Assembly: GCF_014212355.1 (NCBI RefSeq)
Contig: NZ_JACKXD010000007.1
Location: 1 to 64,000, forward strand
Origin: Halobellus ruber
Lineage (GTDB): Archaea > Halobacteriota > Halobacteria > Halobacteriales > Haloferacaceae
Reading direction: 5' to 3'
DNA: 64,000 nucleotides
Within the stretch, counting starts at the first letter, position 1, and each line of letters begins with the position of its first letter. This document shows, in pieces, positions 18,353-27,387 of the stretch. The notes under the pieces were generated by a model. It saw only the letters and a program-made list of their open reading frames with translations. It ran no database searches and was not told the DNA's origin. The position numbers and the translations under genes are program-made.

Positions 18353-21300
18353 TTCACAGTCTCGCTACAATTCTCGATGATCAGGGAACAGACGCAGGAC
18401 CCGAAGTAACCGTTCGCTGTCGGGTCCAAAGCGACCCGATGCCAGGCGAAGGGACAGACGAATTGACAGTCTATCTCATTGATGATCCGCATAATGACAT
18501 CGATGAGAAGGCGTTCCTCAGTTTCTGGGCAGGGGACCCACCGCATCCCGATCTCGAACGCACCGCACCGTATGTCCTTTCCACTCTTGGTGTCTCAACC
18601 GAAAGTGATGACGGACACAACGATGGACTCACCCTCCAGCGTGGCGAAGAGTTGCTATTGCGGGCCATCCCGAATCGTCGGGGCGGCGACGACGCATTCT
18701 ATCTTAACGTCACCTCGTTCGTGATCCGAGATCCCGGGAAACTCATCAGCAAGAGCAAACTCCGCACGCAAGAGCGATGTCCACGAGAGTATTACTTACG
18801 GTACGTCAAACGAGTCTATCCAGGAAATAAATTCGATGTCGAAAACTACGAGCAAGAGGCCCGATTTCGAGGAAACGCGGTTCATAAAATAACCGAGAAC
18901 GCATTCAAGCAGCACCTCGACCGGTTTCAGGACGCATCGTGGACACACGAGACTGTCGAATCATTCTGCGAAGACCAGTTCGCCGCTGAATTCGGATTCG
19001 AACAGGCATTACTCGTACTCTCAGGGGCGGGCCTCGACGTAAGAGACCACGTCAAAGATGCTGTGACGACGCTATTCACTGACGATGAGTTCCTCACCCG
19101 GATCGACTCGGCGGACCACGTCAGCGTTGAACAGTATCTCTCGAACGACTATGGGTACGCAGGCCGCGTGGATATCCTGCTTGACGGCACACCGTACGAC
19201 ATCAAAACAACCCGCAAACCGGATACGGACGACGTTCGGACTCATAGCAAGCAGATCAAACTCTACCTGTTCGCTCTCCTGTTGGAACGCATCGACCGAG
19301 GACAGTCGTTCCGGCAGTCAGTCAACCACGGTCAGGACGGCTATCTTGTGTATCCGAACGTGCAAAGCGACGGTGTCCGGTTCGAGCAGGTAGCACTTAC
19401 GATGGATGATGTTCAAGAGTTCTTACACGCGCGGAACGAGGTTATTGAAACGGGTGATGCGTTTGCGCCGCCATCGACGTACAACCGAGAGTGTGAAGGC
19501 TGTTCATTCGCCGTCGAAGAGTGGATATCCGGACCCGACGACACCCTTCCGCCGGCGTGTACCTACCACTGCCAGAACGAGCGTAGGTGGCCTTGCTACG
19601 AGTTCGACGGCAACGAGTTAACAACAGACTGTTCACTGTTCGACCGGTGCGATCAGCGACTCGAATATCGTGACCCAGAGGTCATCGACCACTACGAGAG
19701 TGTCAGAGTCGCATTCCAGAAAGAGCGACGGGCGCGCGCGACCGCCAGAAGTGCTGTCGATACCTTCGATGACACAGTCCTTACTGAAGCCGGCTACAGG
19801 ATCCCCGAAATGGACTGTGTCGGTGCGCGAGCAGCCGGAACCGTCATCCAATTTGAATCGACACAATCGGTTGTACCCGCGTTCGAACCGGGAGAAATCG
19901 TGAGAATCGAACCCGAAGACGGAACGAGTTCGGACCGCGCCATTTACTTCGGTCGATCTGAGGGACAGTTCCTGTTTAGCCCCGTCGAACCCGGTGTCAA
20001 CGTGGCTGACTTCCTGGCGCCGGATACGTCGTACAGAGCCACGTACTCCTTCAGTGTTGAGACGATCGACGATCGATATCTGCCGTATCTCGACTTCGCA
20101 CAGCGCCGGAATGCCGGTGACAAACTAAACAGCACTTCTGACGAGCGTGAGTCTGACGAGATTCCACCGACCGTGTCCACGTCAGCAGTGCCGGAGTATC
20201 TCGACCGCGAGAAGTTGTTCGTCGATCTTCCTGTAAGCACCCGACGAACCGAAGACCTCGGCGCACTAGTCCGGGAACTCGTGACCGCCCCGTACCCGGA
20301 CCCACGTGGGGACGGGACCGTTCCGACCGAAGCCCGGCGGGCCTTAGTTCTGTGTGCGACGCCCGAACAGGCTGAGCAGGCAGTCGCGGCACAGCCTGAC
20401 GGCGATCATTATCGCCTCGATGGTACAGGCGGCCCCGACGCGATAGAAAATGACGATGGATACCACGAGATTCAAGATCGCTTGCTAGATTCTCGATCGC
20501 TCGTCTCGACGATCCAGCAGGCGACCGGGCTTTCCGGTCCTGGTGGTGGCCGGGAATTCTTCCACCGACTTGAGGAGGGCTCGTTCGGGAATCGTGACCA
20601 CTCTGAGAACTTCTTCGACGTGCTTGTGCTTCTCGGAGCCGAACGACTCACCGAACCGGAGTTTCACTTCCTCGCCGACATCGCAGATCGTCTCGTCGCC
20701 ATTGGGGATTCTCGCCAGAGCGGTCCCCGTCTGCTCAGCACGGCAGCCGCAAACGCAAGCCTCGATGTCTACTTCGAACAACAGTTCGAGCGGTACAGAG
20801 CATTCCCGACCGAGGAAGCAGCTAGTCTCCAACTACAGGGCGAGGCACCGCCCGCACTGCGAAAGTTCTACCGCGATGGCCCGTGGGACGCGATCGACGG
20901 AGAGATCCAGTTCCTCGGGATCGAAGGCGACGAGGAAACAGCGCTTGATACAGTCGAACTGGAAGCATCAGTTCCAGCAGCGACCGGAAGCGGCCAGCGA
21001 CTCGTCTTCGATGTCACAGACACACCGCTCTCGCCGATGGCGGCCCGGGAACTATTCGAGGACAGAACCGAACTCGATGCGACGAAACTGCGGAAGGGAA
21101 CGGTAGTCGTGATTGATGACGAGAGCTTATTCCTCAGCGGGAAAGAACCGCTTGACGGCGAGGATCCCACGCACCACCAGGTGACTATTCAGGCCGAGCC
21201 ATCTGAACTCCCGCAGTTCAGTCGGGCGCTGCTATCGAATCGCATTGCCGAACGCATCGTCACCGAGGTGGCTGAAGCCGAAGACCCAGACGCGGTTGTG

Positions 21301-21597
21301 ACGCCCTTCGAGAAACACGGCACCAAAATCGCCCGGCTGCTAGACGAGAAGGAAGTTGATGTTCCAGTTCGCCGACCCGAAGAACTCGACGGGTCGATTG
21401 CCGACCACACGATCATCAGCTTCGCCACCTCGAACGAGGACCGTATCGTTCGACCCCCACTTGACGACCCCGAAGTTCTCTATTCGCTGCTATCTAGTGG
21501 ACAGGACGTGATTGTAGTCGGGAACGAACCGACACTCCGATCCAGAGACGTATTCGACGAATTGCTGGCTGACGCGACGGAATACACGAAGATCTAA
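18349..21597 (+). CDS. RecB-family iron-sulfur nuclease fused to a degenerate Dna2-like helicase
   Basis: 1082 aa. The N-terminal half carries a Cas4/AddB/Dna2-type PD-(D/E)XK nuclease: CPREYYLRYV near residue 144, FRGNAVHKITENAF after it, GRVDILL near 272 and YDIKTTRKP near 283 supplying the catalytic Asp and Lys. A cysteine set (ECEGCSF near 382, CTYHC near 404, more to about 430) could hold a 4Fe-4S cluster. The C-terminal half follows superfamily 1 helicase order but lacks key residues: LLGAERLTEPEFHFL (about 761) stands where DEAxQxTEPE is expected, IGDSRQSGP (about 784) resembles motif III, and DVIVVGNEPTL resembles the final strand. No Walker A is visible. I infer an active nuclease with a structural, non-motor helicase domain. 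Last gene of the four-gene coupled set. Confidence 0.75.
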   Translation: MIHSLATILDDQGTDAGPEVTVRCRVQSDPMPGEGTDELTVYLIDDPHNDIDEKAFLSFWAGDPPHPDLERTAPYVLSTLGVSTESDDGHNDGLTLQRGEELLLRAIPNRRGGDDAFYLNVTSFVIRDPGKLISKSKLRTQERCPREYYLRYVKRVYPGNKFDVENYEQEARFRGNAVHKITENAFKQHLDRFQDASWTHETVESFCEDQFAAEFGFEQALLVLSGAGLDVRDHVKDAVTTLFTDDEFLTRIDSADHVSVEQYLSNDYGYAGRVDILLDGTPYDIKTTRKPDTDDVRTHSKQIKLYLFALLLERIDRGQSFRQSVNHGQDGYLVYPNVQSDGVRFEQVALTMDDVQEFLHARNEVIETGDAFAPPSTYNRECEGCSFAVEEWISGPDDTLPPACTYHCQNERRWPCYEFDGNELTTDCSLFDRCDQRLEYRDPEVIDHYESVRVAFQKERRARATARSAVDTFDDTVLTEAGYRIPEMDCVGARAAGTVIQFESTQSVVPAFEPGEIVRIEPEDGTSSDRAIYFGRSEGQFLFSPVEPGVNVADFLAPDTSYRATYSFSVETIDDRYLPYLDFAQRRNAGDKLNSTSDERESDEIPPTVSTSAVPEYLDREKLFVDLPVSTRRTEDLGALVRELVTAPYPDPRGDGTVPTEARRALVLCATPEQAEQAVAAQPDGDHYRLDGTGGPDAIENDDGYHEIQDRLLDSRSLVSTIQQATGLSGPGGGREFFHRLEEGSFGNRDHSENFFDVLVLLGAERLTEPEFHFLADIADRLVAIGDSRQSGPRLLSTAAANASLDVYFEQQFERYRAFPTEEAASLQLQGEAPPALRKFYRDGPWDAIDGEIQFLGIEGDEETALDTVELEASVPAATGSGQRLVFDVTDTPLSPMAARELFEDRTELDATKLRKGTVVVIDDESLFLSGKEPLDGEDPTHHQVTIQAEPSELPQFSRALLSNRIAERIVTEVAEAEDPDAVVTPFEKHGTKIARLLDEKEVDVPVRRPEELDGSIADHTIISFATSNEDRIVRPPLDDPEVLYSLLSSGQDVIVVGNEPTLRSRDVFDELLADATEYTKI

Positions 21598-21744
21598 CCG
21601 AGACGTGATACAGGTTCGATCCTTCCACGGGCTCGTGAATCAGCTTGTTTGAGATGGTTGGTCATATGAGTCCGCTCGGCAACTCGGCCTGTGCAACCAT
21701 CTACGGTTGAGGTTACTAACTGTAACTCCTGGCCGGTTTTCGAC

Positions 21745-21758
21745 TTTTTATACGACCG
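21745..21758 (+). promoter_or_regulatory. Promoter-like element shared with the upstream defence operon
   Basis: TTTTTATACGACCG, differing at one base from TTTTAATACGACCG at 12443-12456. It lies about 65 to 75 bases before the next gene's ATG in a 225-base gap. The match continues beyond the TATA box, so a common initiation factor or activator is suspected. Confidence 0.5.
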
Positions 21759-21822
21759 CGTGCTTCTGATGGGCGAACCGATAGCCGGCTGACATCCCGT
21801 TCGCCACACGGTGTTCAAACAT

Positions 21823-22335
21823 ATGACTCACGACGCTGTTCCACGCGCCCCCGAAACGGCAGCACTCAACGACGAACTGTATTCCGCTGATCCCGGACAG
21901 AAGATCACTTATCCCGTCACGATCGACGACACGGGCGTGTTTATCGAACCCACCGACGACGACTCGATCCAAGTAGTCGGGTTCGAGAATCCTGGCCAAG
22001 TACCCAGCGCCAGCAACGATACCTACGCGGTAACCGGCATCTACAAAAAGTACATCGTCGGAGTACACAATGATTCGAAGTATCTCGTTCTCCAAGACGT
22101 GCTCCGTATAACGCCTATTACGGATCACGAACCCGAGTCGGGAGAAAAAAGCGACTCAACAGAGGAAGCACCAGACGCGGATCAAGAAAAGACGAACACT
22201 ACTAGCAAACGTCCGACCCTGAATTCGGGCAAGCGGGTGACGACCAAAGGGGGCGACGAGCGAATCACGGGCAAGAACCCCTTTGCCGACCCAGAACGCC
22301 TCAAAGAAACCGGTATTCACCAAGGCGGCAACTAA
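21823..22335 (+). CDS. Small acidic protein with disordered tail, unrecognised
   Basis: 170 aa from the ATG at 21823; an in-frame GTG twelve bases earlier is possible. Residues about 20 to 100 alternate short beta strands (KITYPVTIDDTGVFIEP, TYAVTGIYKKYIVGVH, KYLVLQDVLRITPI) and look like a small beta-barrel or OB/SH3-like fold. The last 65 residues are low complexity, rich in E, D, T, K and G, and probably disordered. It stands alone between the nuclease and the UvrD helicase, with its own promoter-like element. An accessory ssDNA-binding or protein-interaction role is a guess. Confidence 0.65.
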   Translation: MTHDAVPRAPETAALNDELYSADPGQKITYPVTIDDTGVFIEPTDDDSIQVVGFENPGQVPSASNDTYAVTGIYKKYIVGVHNDSKYLVLQDVLRITPITDHEPESGEKSDSTEEAPDADQEKTNTTSKRPTLNSGKRVTTKGGDERITGKNPFADPERLKETGIHQGGN

Positions 22336-22401
22336 CCTGAACGGCAACGAAAACCGGGTGTTGAAAACTACACGACCAATTATTTGAAATCTCAACAACA
22401 T

Positions 22402-25400
22402 ATGAGGCCTATGGACGATCTGCCGTTGAACGAATCCGAGTTTGTTAGACGGCTCGAAGAAGCCAACCAAGAGCGATTCGACGATCCCGACTGGTCGTTC
22501 AATGACCCGCAACAACGAGCCATTCTCCACGACGAAGGACCACTCCACGTGACTGCGGGGCCAGGCAGTGGCAAAACAGAGGTGCTCGTCTCCCGTACGC
22601 TGAAACTTCTGCTGGTCGATTCCGTCCCGCCAGGCAGTATCCTGCTGACAACGTTCACCGAGAAGGCCGCACAAAGTCTCGAAGAACGCATCGTTGACAG
22701 ACTCGACGCGATCGGCTTCGGCGACGCCGTCGATGCGAATGAGATCCGCGTCGGGACGCTCCACTCGCTTTGTAACGATATTATGCAGGAGTACCGGTAT
22801 CAGGACTACGCCAACGTCGAACTGCTCGACGAAGACGGCCAGCAACTGTTTATGTACCGGCACTGTGACTTCGTCGATTACATCAGCGGCTCCGATCTGA
22901 ACGGGCAATGGGACACGGTGCCCGAAGCCATCGATGCCCGAGATGAGGACTGGCGGTTCTTCGAGGAACTCCACGGCTGGCAAGTACACGATCAGCACGG
23001 ACCGAACAAATGGCAAGCAACCGAGATTACCTCGAAACTCTTCAATCGAGTCTCACAATACCGCGCCTCAACCAACCGACTCCGACGCCACAAAGACCGA
23101 CCGTGGCGGGCGTGCGCCGAAGGACTTGAAAAATACCGGGAAACGCTCCGCGAACAGCAACGCTGTGACTTCGCTCGGTTACTCGAACGCTTCATCGAAT
23201 TCATCGATACTGAGGCTGGACAGCGATTCATCCACGGGGAATCCGGCCGGGAACGACCGGCGTTACAGCACGTCTTAGTCGATGAGTACCAAGACACGAA
23301 CCCGCTCCAGCAAGAACTCTATTTCCAGGTGCTTGAAGAAATGAATCGGCCGAACATCACTGTCGTCGGAGACGACGATCAAGCCCTCTACCGGTTCCGC
23401 GGCGGCACCGTCGAGTGCCTCATCCAGTTTCCGAAACGGTTACGAGAACGGTTCGGAACATTCGTCGAAAGCGTCCAACTAAGAACGAACTACCGGTCGA
23501 CGAAAGACATCATCTCGTGGTGTAATCGCTACATCGACAACCACCCGGCGATGCAGGTCGACGGTGCACGTGCCCCGGGCAAACAGCCAATGGAAGTCGG
23601 GCGTGACGGGACCGAGAACATCGAAAGCGTCCGTGCGATTCTTGAAGGCAACTCCGATGCCGAGCCCGCAGCCATCGCTGCCGAACTCGTCGACCGTATG
23701 CACGACACCGGGTACATTGACGACTACAGCCAAGTCGCATACCTCTTCAAAAGCACCAAAGAAACCGACCGCTGGGCAGGCCAGTTCGTAACCGCACTCC
23801 GGGAACGAGGAATCCCCGTCCACAACCCGCGGAACAAAGCGTTTCTCGACCAACCTGAAGTCGAATTCGCACTCGGTGCGATCATCCGGGCTCTCGATCC
23901 CGAACTTGATGCACTGCAGAAACGCGGCATCCAGGGCCGCGTCACAGGCCAGATCCAAGACTGGTACGACGGCTTCGACGAGTACGTCGATCAGCACGAC
24001 GCCACCGCGCTGGACCGATACGTCGACCAGATCGGCACCGAACTCCGAGCCACCGAGGACGAGTCACTCGGACTGAACCTGTTGGACCTATTCTACCGGA
24101 TCCTCTCGTTCGACCCGTTCCTGACGTGGGTCGAAAGCGACGACGCCCCCGCCCGCGGCAGACGACTCGGGCAGCTCTCAAAACTGTTCGATGCGTTCGC
24201 CAGCGTCTCAGGACGATCAACGCTCACCGCGTCGTCGTGGGCGAACTCCGTCTCAACCAAGTTCCTCGCGGATTTCTACTACCTCTTCTGTGGGTACCTA
24301 CACGCCACGGACTTCGACGAACCGCAAGACCCCCACGACCAACTCCCATCCGGATTCGTTCAAGTAATGACCGTCCATCAGGCCAAAGGCTTGGAATTCC
24401 CAGTCGTGTTCACCAGCGACCTCGACAGCGAGCCTTGGACCTTCGGCGGCACCTACTGGATCGAAGAGGAACTCGCACCGTACGCCGACATCTCACCTCT
24501 TGGGGGCGAAGACGAACGCTCAGTCCGCGACGAAATCCGGCGGTTCTACGTCGCCTACTCCCGCGCACAGGAAGACCTGCTCTTACTAGACCAAGCCGAC
24601 ACACCGACCCAACTCACACTCGGCTACGACGACGGCACCGCACTGACGACCGACTGGTTCGACGGATCACGTCGCATCAACACCCCTGACGACTTCCTGG
24701 ACCACACCACAGGCTCGGTCGGAGAACTCCACGACGTTGACCTCAAACGACGATACAGCATCACAGGAGACGTACTCGCCTACAGACGGTGTAAACGACA
24801 GTACGGCTACTACACCGACCTCGACTTCGCACCGAACCACGTGACACAATTGTTCTTCGGACGCGTCGTCCACGAAACACTCGACCGAGCTCACCGACAC
24901 TACGCCGGCGAACTCGACGGCTCAACCGAAGGCACCATGCCCACCGACGACGATATAGAACGCTACTTCCGCGAAGTCGCAGAAGCACTCAAAACACGGA
25001 ACATCTACCCGATGAGCGAAGACGCCGAACAAACGGCGCTACAGTACATCCAACGGTTCAACCGCCGAGAAGGCGACCGACTCTACCCACGCGTAATCGA
25101 CACCGAGCGCCGACTCCAAAGCAACCGCGAGGAGTTCGTCCTGGAAGGAGTCGTCGATGTCCTCGTCGGCGACGACGACGGCCGGGAAATCTGGGACTAC
25201 AAAGCCGGACGCAGACCCGACAGCGGCCACGAACTCACCGACTACAGCGCCCAACTGAAAACCTACGCTGAACTATACCGCTACGCCCGCGGATCCTATC
25301 CCGACCGCGGTGTCATCTACTTCCTCGGCGAAGAAACCCGCACAGACGCGATGTTCGAGTTGACATTCGACGACGACACCGTCCAGGACTCACTAGCAGA

Positions 25401-25554
25401 CTTCGAACGCACAGTCCAGCAAATCCAGACCGACCGCGAGGCCGGCAACTGGTTCGACATCACACCCGCCGACGCCCCTTCAGAAGGCACCTGCGCCGAA
25501 TGCGACATTCGCTGGAGTTGCCCAGCCCGACCCGAGTATTCACTAGAGGACTGA
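22402..25554 (+). CDS. AddA-like UvrD/Rep helicase with C-terminal iron-sulfur RecB nuclease
   Basis: About 1050 aa. I prefer the ATG at 22402 over the upstream TTG at 22384; ATG 22411 is also possible. All superfamily 1A motifs are intact: Walker A GPGSGKT at residues 53 to 59, VDEYQDTN near 294, VVGDDDQALYRFRGG, RTNYRS, VHQAKGLEFPVVF and YVAYSRAQEDLLLL. The C-terminal 250 residues form a PD-(D/E)XK nuclease with a Cys near 797 (RRCKRQYGYY), GRVVHETLD, VVDVLVGD and IWDYKAGR near 931, and CAECDIRWSC near 1031, giving the four-Cys pattern of an Fe-S cluster. Known relatives resect or degrade DNA ends. With the preceding gene it resembles a split AddAB pair in which one helicase is dead. Confidence 0.9.
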   Translation: MRPMDDLPLNESEFVRRLEEANQERFDDPDWSFNDPQQRAILHDEGPLHVTAGPGSGKTEVLVSRTLKLLLVDSVPPGSILLTTFTEKAAQSLEERIVDRLDAIGFGDAVDANEIRVGTLHSLCNDIMQEYRYQDYANVELLDEDGQQLFMYRHCDFVDYISGSDLNGQWDTVPEAIDARDEDWRFFEELHGWQVHDQHGPNKWQATEITSKLFNRVSQYRASTNRLRRHKDRPWRACAEGLEKYRETLREQQRCDFARLLERFIEFIDTEAGQRFIHGESGRERPALQHVLVDEYQDTNPLQQELYFQVLEEMNRPNITVVGDDDQALYRFRGGTVECLIQFPKRLRERFGTFVESVQLRTNYRSTKDIISWCNRYIDNHPAMQVDGARAPGKQPMEVGRDGTENIESVRAILEGNSDAEPAAIAAELVDRMHDTGYIDDYSQVAYLFKSTKETDRWAGQFVTALRERGIPVHNPRNKAFLDQPEVEFALGAIIRALDPELDALQKRGIQGRVTGQIQDWYDGFDEYVDQHDATALDRYVDQIGTELRATEDESLGLNLLDLFYRILSFDPFLTWVESDDAPARGRRLGQLSKLFDAFASVSGRSTLTASSWANSVSTKFLADFYYLFCGYLHATDFDEPQDPHDQLPSGFVQVMTVHQAKGLEFPVVFTSDLDSEPWTFGGTYWIEEELAPYADISPLGGEDERSVRDEIRRFYVAYSRAQEDLLLLDQADTPTQLTLGYDDGTALTTDWFDGSRRINTPDDFLDHTTGSVGELHDVDLKRRYSITGDVLAYRRCKRQYGYYTDLDFAPNHVTQLFFGRVVHETLDRAHRHYAGELDGSTEGTMPTDDDIERYFREVAEALKTRNIYPMSEDAEQTALQYIQRFNRREGDRLYPRVIDTERRLQSNREEFVLEGVVDVLVGDDDGREIWDYKAGRRPDSGHELTDYSAQLKTYAELYRYARGSYPDRGVIYFLGEETRTDAMFELTFDDDTVQDSLADFERTVQQIQTDREAGNWFDITPADAPSEGTCAECDIRWSCPARPEYSLED

Positions 25555-25627
25555 ACAACTCGATGGTTTTGCCGGCCACAGAGACTAATTCAGTCGCGGA
25601 GTTTTTTCACTATGACTCCCAAAACAG

Positions 25628-25640
25628 TTTTATTATAATC
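25628..25640 (+). promoter_or_regulatory. TATA-like promoter of the HNH endonuclease gene
   Basis: TTTTATTATAATC ends 17 bases before the ATG at 25658, so the mRNA is probably leaderless or nearly so. It lacks the CGACCG extension found at the other island promoters, suggesting separate control. Confidence 0.4.
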
Positions 25641-25657
25641 TACAACTATACGACTAT

Positions 25658-26677
25658 ATGTCTGACAAAAAACAAATTTTTCTTGCCCCGTGTAGCCGTG
25701 AACATAAAACTAAAACATATGAACATTTCGAGAGTACGGTTCTGGACGGGGTGGATACAGACACTTATCCGAGAATAAAATCCTCAGGGTTTGATGAAAA
25801 AGTTAGTGTATGGGGTACAGTCAGCGGAAATGAAGTCCATTGGCAGAAACTGGATGCCGGAGACATCGTACTGTTCTACACGAAATCCGGAGTCTACACA
25901 CATCTCGCCGAGGTTGTTGACACAGAATACGATGAGATCATCGGTGATCAGTTGTGGACGACCTATGACGGAAAGCGACTGGTGAATGATCTAGAGGAGC
26001 CTTGGCCATTTCTGATCTATCTTAGCAATGTCCAGCAGGTGGAAATTCCCGCAAAAGACGTACATAACGCCCTCGGCTACAATATGGATTATCCACAAGG
26101 TTTCATACGCCCCACAGAGAGTCGTCATAGGACGCTTCGAGATGACTTTGGAAGTGTTCAGAATTTCATACAGCGATACACGAATGCCCCATTGAGTGAG
26201 TCGATTCGCTCAGTTGAAGAGACTATAGAAGACCTGAATTCGAGACTCAGTCGAGAACCTAAACTCGAAACGACGGTCAAGCGCACACCGACAGAACGAA
26301 TCATACGGTCAAGCGCATTTCGTCGGAGAGTGAGAGATATCTACAATAACTCTTGCGCAGTATGCGGAGCTAGACGAAGGTCTCCGCAGGGAGCACCAGA
26401 AATCGAAGCGGCCCATATCTATCCTAAGAAACGAAATGGTAGCGACGATCTCCGTAATGGTATCACACTATGTAAACTACATCATTGGGCGTTTGATGTA
26501 GGTTGGTTCAGCATCGCAGAGGATTACAGTATTCTCGTACAGGAAGCTAAAAACCAGCGAGGATACGAAGAATTCAGACGATTAGACGGTCAAGGGCTTC
26601 GGATTCCTGAAGAGAGCCAATTACGACCGCATAAGAAATTCCTGCGAGCACACCGTACTATCCACGGGTTCGATTAA
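25658..26677 (+). CDS. HNH endonuclease with N-terminal EVE/PUA-like domain
   Basis: 339 aa. Residues about 6 to 170 (FLAPCSREHKTKTYEHF, then GDIVLFYTKSGVYTHLAEVV) have the layout of EVE/PUASS-type domains that bind modified bases. A helical linker follows. The C-terminal domain is an HNH nuclease: CAVC at 233 to 236, EAAHIYPK near 253, and LCKLHHWAFD near 272, which is the canonical Cys4/His-rich HNH order. Similar fusions are seen among modification-dependent (type IV-like) restriction enzymes and in defence islands. The base composition is A/T richer than the island before it. It probably cuts DNA carrying modified bases and acts independently of the helicase complex. Substrate untested. 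Confidence 0.8.
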   Translation: MSDKKQIFLAPCSREHKTKTYEHFESTVLDGVDTDTYPRIKSSGFDEKVSVWGTVSGNEVHWQKLDAGDIVLFYTKSGVYTHLAEVVDTEYDEIIGDQLWTTYDGKRLVNDLEEPWPFLIYLSNVQQVEIPAKDVHNALGYNMDYPQGFIRPTESRHRTLRDDFGSVQNFIQRYTNAPLSESIRSVEETIEDLNSRLSREPKLETTVKRTPTERIIRSSAFRRRVRDIYNNSCAVCGARRRSPQGAPEIEAAHIYPKKRNGSDDLRNGITLCKLHHWAFDVGWFSIAEDYSILVQEAKNQRGYEEFRRLDGQGLRIPEESQLRPHKKFLRAHRTIHGFD

Positions 26678-26683
26678 TCCGAC

Positions 26684-27160
26684 CTATTCAGAAGAACAGT
26701 ATACTGACTCGTTCTTATCTTCTTCACCGCTGGTCCCAATTGTACAGACGAGGCATCCGCCGCCGGGAAACACTTCGACCTGATCTTTATTGATTTTCTT
26801 AACCGTGCCCGCGTCTGGGATTTCCCACTCTGTGTCCTCGGTACCACTATAATAGCTATCGTCATCCCGAACAACGAAATAAAGCGTGTCGACTGCTTCC
26901 GAGAATGCCGCTGCTCGGGAAGTCTGGCGGACGAACCTGCCAAACGGCGTCGAAGCCTTCCTCAGCAGATCACGGCACGAAAACGTTCTCACCGCCGGCG
27001 GCAACATTAGTGATTCACAGCTCACTGATTCAACCGTATACACAGGCATCCACTTCTGATTCAAATACCACCTATACCACGTCGGACTCCTTACTGATGA
27101 CGGATCCGACACCAAAGCCGACATACTGGACGATTCGTGGCCACGCCACCATCTACTCAA
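26684..27160 (-). CDS. Doubtful small protein, possibly a decayed gene
   Basis: 158 codons convergent with the HNH gene, ending seven bases from its stop. The last 75 codons read like coding sequence (AAFSEAVDTLYFVVRDDDSYYSG, split here only for description; then WEIPDAGTVKKI, VEVFPGGGCLVCTIGTS). The N-terminal half has unusual composition and overlaps an open frame on the other strand. No family recognised. The start codon is uncertain; it may be the 3' remnant of a larger gene. Confidence 0.3.
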   Translation of the reverse strand: MSRWWRGHESSSMSALVSDPSSVRSPTWYRWYLNQKWMPVYTVESVSCESLMLPPAVRTFSCRDLLRKASTPFGRFVRQTSRAAAFSEAVDTLYFVVRDDDSYYSGTEDTEWEIPDAGTVKKINKDQVEVFPGGGCLVCTIGTSGEEDKNESVYCSSE

Positions 27161-27241
27161 TTCAAAATAAAAGTTCTACACCCACTTGATCGTCGACTAT
27201 GCCGTGGATATACGTCGGATCGAGGCCTCAAACAGGGGCTC

Positions 27242-27385
27242 TCAACGATATCTGGGATCCTCAGATAATTGCCAGAGTGCTGTAGGTTCGTGTACATACC
27301 CGATATAATCAGCAGCATATAGCCGGTCAAGACGCTTGGTTACTGTAGGTCGAGAAAGGTCAGTGGTTGCCGGAAGGCGCACCTG
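27242..27385 (-). pseudogene. Winged-helix regulator fragment
   Basis: Minus-strand codons end at a TGA at 27242-27244 and read ATTDLSRPTVTKRLDRLYAA, then DYIGYVHEPTALWQLSEDP. This is the recognition helix and wing of the MarR/PhiH1-like HTH proteins common in haloarchaea. The 5' part is missing: upstream sequence does not continue the domain. It is probably left over from a deletion at the right end of the defence island. Confidence 0.45.
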
Positions 27386-27387
27386 TC

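Noticed and set aside
21611-21625. GGTTCGATCC, resembling a tRNA T-loop
   Set aside because: The flanking stem bases do not pair, and upstream sequence is the end of the nuclease gene with no anticodon or D arm.
22156-23016. 286-codon open frame on the minus strand under the UvrD helicase gene
   Set aside because: It mirrors the high G+C third positions of the plus-strand helicase, which has all its motifs; the minus product has no domain pattern.
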